This document shows, piece after piece, positions 56,035 through 64,000 of a stretch of DNA of 64,000 nt. Position 1 is the first letter of the stretch; each line of letters opens with the position of its first letter. The notes beneath the pieces were generated by a model that saw nothing but the letters and a program-made list of their open reading frames with translations, was not told where the DNA came from and made no database searches. The translations under genes and the position numbers were made by a program. Source of the DNA: Hedera helix (lineage: Eukaryota; Streptophyta; Magnoliopsida; Apiales; Araliaceae); NCBI GenBank assembly GCA_947179155.2, contig OX359264.1:50665702-50729701 (forward strand), written 5' to 3'.

Positions 56035-56803
56035 TGGGATATGAAAGAGTGAGGAACGAGAGATTATTTTATATTCTTAGAAGTGAACAGTATATCCTTT
56101 TCTCTTTTACATACTTGTGAGATTCGTTTATGACGAGGCCTATATATATGTGAGATAAAAAATATATTATTCATTTATTTTAAGAATATTGAATAATTTT
56201 TCGTGCGAAAGAGATGATGACACCGATGTCGAGTAAAGAATGCTTTGATATAGCACTAAAAAGAGGTGGAGAAGCCACTTATAATACTGGTTGCAAAGAT
56301 GTGGGATACAAATTTCATTGATGGGTTAAATAGTGCTAAAATGCTTTGCTTTTTGTACATCATTATTTTCTTTTGTTAAGCATAAGTGAATACAAGTTCC
56401 TATAAACGTGTCAGCATACGGTATTAGGTAAAAACAAGTGATGATGGGAAACAGTTGTCAGCATGTCCAAAAGGTTGACTTTCTTACGACTGTCAGCCAC
56501 TATCACACATTGATTTTTGGGAGTCTTTGGACTTTGCCTGGACCACTGTTTTGACAATGACTGTAGCTTCCCTATCTCAGGAAATTAGTGGTGTTGTGTC
56601 ATATGAGCATGGACAGGATGATAATAAGATGCTGGTGGTTTGGGCCCAATCTATAAGATAATTAATACTAGTAACCGTCCAATTTAGAGCCTTCATGTGG
56701 CTCAAAATAGTGGATACCTTCTTTGTACATGTATTTATACTAGGCATCCAACACCCTCAACTCCCAACAACATAATCTCTTTTTTCCTCCCTAAGCTGAA
56801 AAA
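56035..56803. other. Upstream region of the phytosulfokine gene
   Basis: No other gene. Contains the probable TATA box at 56732-56739. Confidence 0.5.
56732..56739 (+). promoter_or_regulatory. Possible TATA box of the phytosulfokine gene
   Basis: TATTTATA, 72 bp before the start codon, with a pyrimidine-rich stretch after it. The expected transcription start would be at about 56765. Confidence 0.45.
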
Positions 56804-57479
56804 ATGAAGCAAAACTTCCATTCTTGTTGCCTTTTATTCTTCTTTCTTTTCCTCATCACCTCACAAACATCTGCCCGTTTCTTAGCAACCAAGCAAGGTA
56901 ATCAAATGATTTCTTCACTTCTTTCTGGTGTTAACTCTTCTTACCACCATATACTTCCTCCGTTTTAAAAGAGATTCTTATTTGTCACAAAAAACTCCCA
57001 AAGAAAGAGTATTTTTTCGCTATCGTAGTAGAAACTAACGTCATGTTCTCAAATTTATCATCATAATTTTATTATTAAACTACCAACTTATTATTTTTAG
57101 GTTTATATGTAACAGAAATATATCTTTACTGTTCACAAATTTTGTATATGAATGAGACTGTTTATATAGAACAAGGGAGTAATATATAAAATTTTGAATC
57201 TTTTGCAGGAGTTAATGAACTGGTAAAGTTCAACAATTTAAACATGGAAGAAGGCAGTGAATCTTTAGAGGCAATCTTTTTGTACTAGTTTATTCTCTTA
57301 TTGGACATGTTAATTAAGTTTACTTTATTAATTATCTTAGTGTTCTTTTGTTCTGAAAACTTTTACAGAAGCTGATGGGGCTGGAGGAATGTAAAAATGG
57401 AGATGGAGAGTGTTTAAAGAGAAGGGTCATTGCAGAGATTCACTTGGACTACATCTACACTCAGCACCACAAGCCTTAA
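56804..57479 (+). CDS. PSK: Phytosulfokine precursor (88 aa, three exons)
   Basis: Precursor of the sulfated pentapeptide hormone phytosulfokine, secreted and sensed by receptor kinases. My model: exon 1 56804-56897, exon 2 57209-57270, exon 3 57369-57479, giving 88 codons. Residues 1 to about 25 are a signal peptide (MKQNFHSCCLLFFFLFLITS, then QTSARF). The middle is acidic (NMEEGSESLE). The C-terminus is the family signature: CKNGDGECLKRR, then HLDYIYTQHHKP with the hormone YIYTQ behind the conserved Asp needed for tyrosine sulfation. Intron 1 is GT-AG; intron 2 starts with GC in this model. Another donor (GTAAAG at 57223) would give a shorter in-frame protein lacking the acidic stretch. Intron 1 contains a MITE. 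Confidence 0.92.
56954..57179. mobile_element. Stowaway-like MITE in intron 1 of the phytosulfokine gene
   Basis: Ends CTTCCTCCGTTTTA and TAGAACAAGGGAG with TA on both sides (56952-56953 and 57180-57181). 226 bp. It makes up most of the 311-bp intron. The ends match the Stowaway consensus only in part. Confidence 0.6.
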
Positions 57480-57840
57480 AGATTTGGCCTTTCAAGGATT
57501 ACAAGTCACATATATGTTTAAGTGTAGAGAAGCTTATCTTAACAAATAAATATCAGGATTTTCCTTGTTAGATTCTTCCACAACCAACTACTATATACTT
57601 TGAGACGTACCCATTATTATCGATCATTACCGAGGTTCAGTTCTAGTTGTGTATTTCTAGCCATATAAGATGGTAACCTGCTACATCCCATAATAGATGG
57701 ACTATTTCTAATAGTAATGTTTATATATGTTAAGATGAGTATCGTAATTGATTATAAATATTTCATTGATTATACTCCTAATACCCCGCAATTATAATTC
57801 CTGCTCAGTTTTATTTTTTGTCTCCAACTGATAACCACTC

Positions 57841-58785
57841 TTTTAAAATACGTCTAAATATAAATTAATACTCTAAATTTATTTAACGTTTTTCAATTAA
57901 GTAATTAAATTTTTAATATTTTTTTATTTTGGAGATTGTCTTATCAATTTTTTTAATTAGGGGATTACACTTTTAATTTTTTTTTATTTTAGAGATTGTC
58001 TTCTCAATTTTTTCTGATTACGTCTAATTGATAGTTATGTGTTTATTCAATTTATTTCTTTTTATTAAATGAAATTATGTAATTTCTTCGTCCCAAATTA
58101 AAAGATTGTTATTGGTTTTTGAAAGTTAATTTAAAATATTTTTAATCTCAAAATTAATAAAATATATTAAAAATTATGAAATAATAAAATTTTAATTTGT
58201 AGTATATTTATACATTTTAAATATTCATCATTATATTAATTATTGATACTTTTAAAATCTTGTAATGTTGATTTTAGATAATCTTATAATTAGATATTTA
58301 TTAATTTTTTAAAATAAATTTAAGACATTATAAACTTAGTTTAAAAAAATTCATTAATAATCAACAAAATGATGAATATTTAAAATGTATAAATGTACTA
58401 ATAATTAAAATTTTGTTATTTCATAAATTTTAAAATATTTTTTTAATTTTGAAATTAAAAATATTTTAAATTAACTTTCAAGAGGCAATAACAACTTTTT
58501 AATTTGGGACGAAAGAAGTATATAATTTTATTCAATAAAAAGAAACAAATTAAACAAACACATAACTATCAATTAGACTTAATCAACAAAAATTGAGAAG
58601 ATAATTCCCAAAGTGAAAAAAAATTGAAAGTTTAATCCCCTAATTGAAAAAACTGATAAGACAATCCCCAAAGTGAAATAAATTAAAAGTTTAATCACTG
58701 AATTAAAAAAATTGTGAGCTCAATTCCCAAAGTGAAAAAACGTTTAAAGTTTAATGTATTAATCTATATTTAGGCCTTTAAAATA
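57841..58785. repeat. Near-complete palindrome of ~945 bp (foldback element)
   Basis: Nearly the whole left half (57841 to about 58310) pairs with the right half. Examples: AATTGATAGTTATGTGTTTA on the left (about 58028) against AAACACATAACTATCAATT on the right (about 58557), CTTCGTCCCAAATTAAAA (58087) against TTTTTAATTTGGGACGAA (58496), and TACATTTTAAATATTCATCA against TGATGAATATTTAAAATGTA. The arms contain repeated AGATTGTCTT(A/C)TCAATTTT units. Its centre is at about 58313. Either a foldback transposon or a Stowaway-type hairpin nested in a second inverted repeat. Confidence 0.88.
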
Positions 58786-58932
58786 TAAAAAAAATATTAA
58801 TGCAAAATGATTAAGCAATTTATGGGGCTCAGTATAAGGATAATCTCGAAAATGATTTTATAAACTAGCAAATTAGAAATAATTTATGCAAGATGGACGA
58901 AAGGAATATACAAGAAAAGTGGGATGAAAGTA

Positions 58933-60454
58933 GGGTTAATATATGTTTTGGTTAGTGTATTATATTATGATTTTTATTGTGATTATTGACTCTTTTTGTA
59001 GTGATAAACGCATAATTATAATCGTTTAAAGTTACAAAATGGTTACTCCGTTAAAGTTCTGTCCAAAAAAGTGACGGAACTTACTGACTCAATTAACATG
59101 TCTACGAGGCATGCTAAATCCACTAAAATGAACAGCCAAACAAACCTTATACATCAAACTTTTTCTCTTTCTTTCTTAATTACATTTTCTCTGATAAATT
59201 TAATTAATAAATAATTAAAAATATATGCATAAGTATATATCAAATATAGAAATTAAACTTTATATTAACTCTCTATGTTCAGAGAATATCAGTATTAATA
59301 TAAATAATTTAAAAAAAATATATTATAATAAAAAAAAAATTCACATATTTTAATTCCTCAAATTTATTTCAAATAATATATTTTGACTCTTATATTAAGG
59401 CTAAGAATAATGCTAATAAAAATAAAATACTTCATTTCCAAATAAAAAATTACTATTAAATTTTAAAAATTAATATAAAATATTTGTAAGTGTAAAACTT
59501 ATTTTTTTTTAATTAATATAACATTAAATATTTTAAAATATCTAAAAATAATGGTAATAATAATTTTATATTTTGTAATGGAATAAAAAATGAAAGACCG
59601 TCCATGTTTTTGTTATGTTTCTTTGTTTAAATTTAATTGTTGTTTTGAATTTTTTTTGTTCAAATGTTATTTTACTTTTAGTAATAATTTTGTATGTTTT
59701 TTTGTTTAAATTTAATTTTTGTTTTGAATTTTTTTGTTTAAATATTATTTTATTTTTAGTAATAATTTGGTATTTTTTTAATTAAAATTTAATTGTTGGT
59801 TTGAATTTTTTTGTTTAAATATTATTTTACTTTTTGTAATAATTTGATATGTCTCTTTGTTTAAATTTAATTGTTGTTTTGAATTTTTTTTGTTCGAAAA
59901 TGTTTCTTTGTTTAAATTTAATTATTGTTATGATTTTTTTTTTCAAATGCTATTTTACTTTTAGTAATAATTTGGTATGTTTCTTTGTTTAAATTTAACT
60001 GTTGTTTTGAAAAAAAAATTGTTCAAATGTTATTTTACTTTTAGTAATAATTTGGTATATTTCTTTATTTAAATTTAATTGTTGTTTTGAATTTTTTTTG
60101 TCCAAATGTTATTTTATTTTTAGCAATAATTTGGTATATTTTTGTTTGAATTTAATTGTTGTTTTTATTTTTTTTGTTCAAATCTTATTTTACTTTTAGC
60201 AATAACTTGATATGTTTTTTTGTTAAATATTATGACTTTGCTGATTTGAAAATGACAAGGGAGGTTACACATGACAAAAAAATCGCATCAAATGCACGCT
60301 CAATCAGTTCCGTCACTTTTTTGGACAGAATTTTAACGGAATGACCATTTTATAACTTTTAAAGACTATAGTAATGCGTTTGTCACAAAAAAAGAGTCAG
60401 CAACCACAATAAAAATCAGACTATAGTACAGTGACTAAAACATATATTAACCCA
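58933..60454. mobile_element. Mutator-like non-autonomous element with ~190-bp terminal inverted repeats
   Basis: The left end GGGTTAATATATGTTTTGG and about 190 further bases recur inverted at the right (about 60240-60453; shared core TCTGTCCAAAAAAGTGACGG). The flanking 9-bp duplication ATGAAAGTA (58924-58932 and 60455-60463) is perfect. Long inverted repeats plus a 9-bp duplication indicate a Mutator-like element. No transposase; the centre is AT-rich with a minisatellite. Confidence 0.87.
59602..60225 (+). repeat. Minisatellite, about eight copies of an ~80-bp unit
   Basis: Repeated word order: TTTCTTTGTTTAAATTTAAT, TGTTGTTTTGAATTTTTT, TTCAAATGTTATTTTACTTT, TAGTAATAATTTGGTAT. One copy is truncated (about 59890). 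It lies inside the Mutator-like element. Confidence 0.88.
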
Positions 60455-60558
60455 ATGAAAGTATTTTTGGGCATGATAAGTATATGTTAGAATTTAAGAT
60501 CAAATAATAAGACAATCACACATGAACAGAAAAATAAGAACACACGATATATACAGGT

Positions 60559-61008
60559 TAAGGGTGCACACAAAATCAAAAATAACTGAAAAACCGACTG
60601 CACCAAACCGAACCGTTAACAAACCAAACCGAAAATCACAAAATCGAAAAATCAAAACTTGTAAAACTAAAAAATTGAAACCGATCGAACACCTTAATAT
60701 TATAATATAATTTATATACTTTTCTAATAATTATTTATTTTATATAATTATATATTCATTATATGTCTTTTTTATAATTTGGTGATATACCAATTCTCTG
60801 TTATCCAACAATACATTACTTTAAAATTTGGTGACATACCAATTCTGTCGTTTGTGCTTAAGTTTAAATAACCGATTAAATCAATCGAATAAACCAATAA
60901 TCGATTACGGGGTAAAAATTTGAACAATTTTGATTTTTAATTTTTTATAACTGAATTAAATTGTTTGGTTATTTTTTTACTTACCAAACTACCCGTTGTG
61001 CACCCCTA
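60559..61008. mobile_element. hAT-like MITE (450 bp), relative of 13603-14181
   Basis: Left end TAAGGGTGCACACAA, right end TTGTGCACCCCTA, flanks ATACAGGT (60551-60558) and ATCCAGGT (61009-61016), an 8-bp duplication with one mismatch. The inside shares the AACCGAACCG-type repeats of the MITE at 13603. Confidence 0.85.
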
Positions 61009-61016
61009 ATCCAGGT

Positions 61017-64000
61017 TCATCAATCTTTAGCAAGTTCTGCTTGTCTGACGTATTCATTAGATATTTCACACGCTCTACAATGATTCACACACTAAATAAT
61101 TATTTTCAGTAACTAGAAAACCCTAGCTGCTATAATATAGAATCAAGTCTAATACATTAATAAACTAAAGACTGGACTATTAATTAAATTCTCAAGCCCA
61201 ATTACACCTTACGCTTGACTTTCAGGACGATGTCCTCTTGTCGAACCCGTAAAAGTACGAGTCAATCCCAACGATATAAAAGGATAAGTATGTTGATGAA
61301 AGTGTTTAGTTTTTGGGCATCGCAAGTATAGAAGGATAAGTTTGTTGTGTGTTGTGTATGTATTTTGTGTGTCATATTGGTTTTTGTCTGGGCAAAGTGT
61401 GTTGGTCTGTTTAGAGAGAGAGGGAAAGTGAGGGAGAGTCGAACCAAACTTCCAGGTAAGGAAGCATAAACCCACTCTGAGATCTTTCACTTATTTACCA
61501 AAGAAAGCTCCAAGTTTCATGGGGAAAGCCATGCAGAAAGTTATTGGTATTGGTTGGTGAATTTAAGATTAAACATTAAAGCAATTTATTAGTCAGTTGG
61601 GAAGATATGTTCAAATAGTTTTGCGAATACCATGTCCCAGTATTTATTTTCACAATTTCCATATTTAACTATGTAACTACAAGATGATAGTTTTCAATTT
61701 ATAATATACTAGACAAATAAACAGACACACCAAGTAAGTGTTATTTTGATGTCGTCTTCTGTTCATTAGCATGTAATTTCTCAAGAGTCTTCCTATTTTC
61801 TTGTTAAAGAAACCAGTAGGTTGAGTAGCTAGCTATACATTCTTCTACCTCCCACTCTTACCTTCTGTTTCTACCAAAAGGACTGTTACGATCCATTTGA
61901 TCTACAAAAAAATACAATAGAAAAGGAATTTTGAGAAGATGATTAAGTAGTCTATTATTAGTGAAACTCCCAGAGCTACCCACATCACAGCTATCCCATC
62001 AAAAAGATATTTGATCTTCAATTTAACAAACTAATTTTAAACGTTTTGTTTCAAGAACTTTGAAGTCTTCAATATCAAATAGTGTGTCCTTGAATGAACG
62101 TGAAACAGGCCTATAACACTTAAAACCCCACACCATCTTGCAAGTATGATAAATGAGGTGGTAATTTTATACAAATAAAAAAAAAATTGAAATAAATTTA
62201 AATTACTAGGCAGAGATAAAATGTGCAATATCCCATAGGGACTGCTAACTCCTTTAGGCATCTGCCTAGGTAAAAAAATCCTTGAACAATTCCCCTCAAT
62301 GTTTTCCTTGAGCCTCAACCTCAAGTGCGTCTAATAAATTAAGGCATAAATAATAATATTTGTTTTAACTCTAGATTTGCCATAGACTTTGTATCGAAAT
62401 TGAGTCAGGCTATGCAACCTTGGCAGTTAATTGAAGTCCTGCATAATATAAAATTATTCCGAGTATCTCTATCTCAATCAACATTTAACTTATAATACAG
62501 AGAAATGGTCCCGCCACATCTAAGAAGCCAAAACATCTAATATTCACAAGATATCAAATCCCAGCATAGTGCAGGCAGACACAAACCTTAATACTTCGTT
62601 TGGAACGAAGGAATGAATCTGAAAATAAAATGACTCATTTTTATTAGAATGAAAAAAAAAATTATTTGGTTGCTCCATTGGAATAGAATGGACCATTCAC
62701 ATTCTTCTCAAATTTATAAATTTTATTCTTTTAGAGAAGATATGGAATGACTTATTCCGTCTAGAATGAAATGAATCATTCAACTCTTCATTCTATTTCA
62801 TTCATTCACTCATTATATTCTTTCAATTTAAATGTAACATAAGAGACCGATCGATGAAATAGAAAACTGACTAGTCCCTGAACAACATCAAAATGCTATC
62901 CTTGTAACTAATAACTCGAAAGCCTAAATAAAACTGAATCAATTTAGCGTCCTATCCTGTTTGGTCCAATCAAAGGAAAACCACAGTATCCTCTCAAACT
63001 ATATTGGTAAATACTAACCTTTATCGATTTCTATAGAAACCGGCGTAATTTACAAACTGCATCAATCAACGCTTATTAATTTCTTATCTAATGCGGAAAA
63101 ATCTCCCAGCAATTGGGTCAAGTCTGACACAATAATCAGCTGATTCATATTTTATTAAGAAAATTTGAATAGCCATTGTTGTATGCAGCAAAACAATATT
63201 GGTACTGTAATCAATGCCAACAAATGAACAAATCACCACATAGAAATCTGAGTCGTTTGTCTAAAGGGATAAAAAACACACACACCAGAATTCGTTGTTC
63301 CCCATGTCAAGGACAAAGAAATCCGCTTAATTCTCCCAGAAATGCCAACGTATAAACAGGGCTATGCCATGCATATAGTAGAAACATATCATTCCTCAAT
63401 AATTCCAAAAAATTGTAAGATTTTTAAGATGGTATTCACCTTGTTGTAGTCTTGTAGAAAGATGGAACAAAATACAGTCACATTCAAACTTAATAAACGA
63501 GATCAAATAAAAGTGAATGACTTATCTTCTGGACGATCCAACCTATCGAATTACCTCTCAGCAAATTTCATTTAGCAAAATCCCTAGCCTGCTATCAGAT
63601 TGCTTGTTGAATGCCCCCCAATAGCAGAGGAAATGGCCACAGACTAGACTGTTTATAACCAAAATAGAGGATTATACATTTATACGTATATGTCCTCCAA
63701 AAAGTCCAAATTATCATCTGCAGAATGGAAGGACATAGTAGACACTGTTTGGTTTTCTAGATTATACCAGCAAAGGAAAATAACATTATCAAAAGATTTT
63801 CAATTCAATAAGAAAAATCAGTTCAAAATTTCAACTAGTATGATGATGAATAAATCCCTTTTACCATATTTGCCGCCATTTTGAAAGGACTTATGGTGGT
63901 AATTCCTCGGTACTATATTTATATTCAACCCGATCCACCTTGGATTGAAATTTGAAAAATTAACGCAACTATAGAAAATGGTGGGTGAGATGGAACAATT
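61017..64000. other. No convincing gene; low-complexity and AT-rich sequence
   Basis: Short ORFs at 61209-61490, 62037-62324 and 63690-63884 show no recognisable domain. A stretch rich in GGAATGA and TCATTC words at 62590-62850 may be a decayed MITE. Confidence 0.5.

Noticed and set aside
61209..61490. 93-codon minus-strand ORF
   Set aside because: No domain, low-complexity Thr/His-rich stretch, no splice or promoter context.
62590..62850. Possible MITE with GGAATGA/TCATTC repeats
   Set aside because: I could not define matching ends or a target duplication.

Overview
This is nuclear DNA from a flowering plant, most likely a eudicot. It is AT-rich, the few genes are far apart, and nearly half of the window is made of plant transposable elements stacked inside each other. 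The two host genes I can stand behind are an intronless plastid-type arogenate/prephenate dehydratase and a small phytosulfokine hormone precursor with introns. I cannot name the species.

Region 1-38 kb is a transposon graveyard. At 1-5740 an old SIRE-like Copia fragment is split by a solo LTR of a Tekay/Del-type Gypsy element (target duplication GAATA). At 7871-12602 there is a complete but decayed minus-strand Copia element of the Ale/Retrofit kind. From 13.4 to 37.5 kb a second dead Copia serves as host for several insertions: a 579-bp hAT-like MITE; a larger hAT-like element (14233-31042) into which an almost intact, very young Tekay chromovirus (14773-28661) has jumped; an LTR-like block; and a 2.9-kb solo LTR (33628-36486). 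Matching target duplications allow most of these layers to be peeled off, and the Copia reading then rejoins across the junctions.

The Tekay element is the most interesting object. Its LTRs differ by only about eight substitutions and one 3-bp slip over 3.9 kb. It has a primer-binding site for initiator tRNA-Met, an uninterrupted 1510-codon gag-pol with a terminal chromodomain, and an extra 285-codon ORF upstream of gag predicted to be acidic and coiled-coil. Splice-acceptor-like sequences lie directly before both start codons, and the LTR holds a CpG-rich block of palindromes.

Region 38-43 kb holds the dehydratase gene (38457-39734). Its promoter contains a 25-base G tract and MYB-type AC elements. 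A 1.3-kb hAT-like element with GC-rich ends follows. Region 43-50 kb holds a hairpin element, a duplicated block and a decayed BED-finger hAT transposase interrupted by a Stowaway MITE. Region 50-54 kb holds the last-exon remnant of a patatin-like lipase gene split by a solo LTR, and a fragment of an unidentified membrane protein. Region 56.8-57.5 kb is the phytosulfokine gene. Just downstream are a 945-bp near-complete palindrome and a Mutator-like non-autonomous element carrying a minisatellite. Beyond 61 kb I see no convincing gene.
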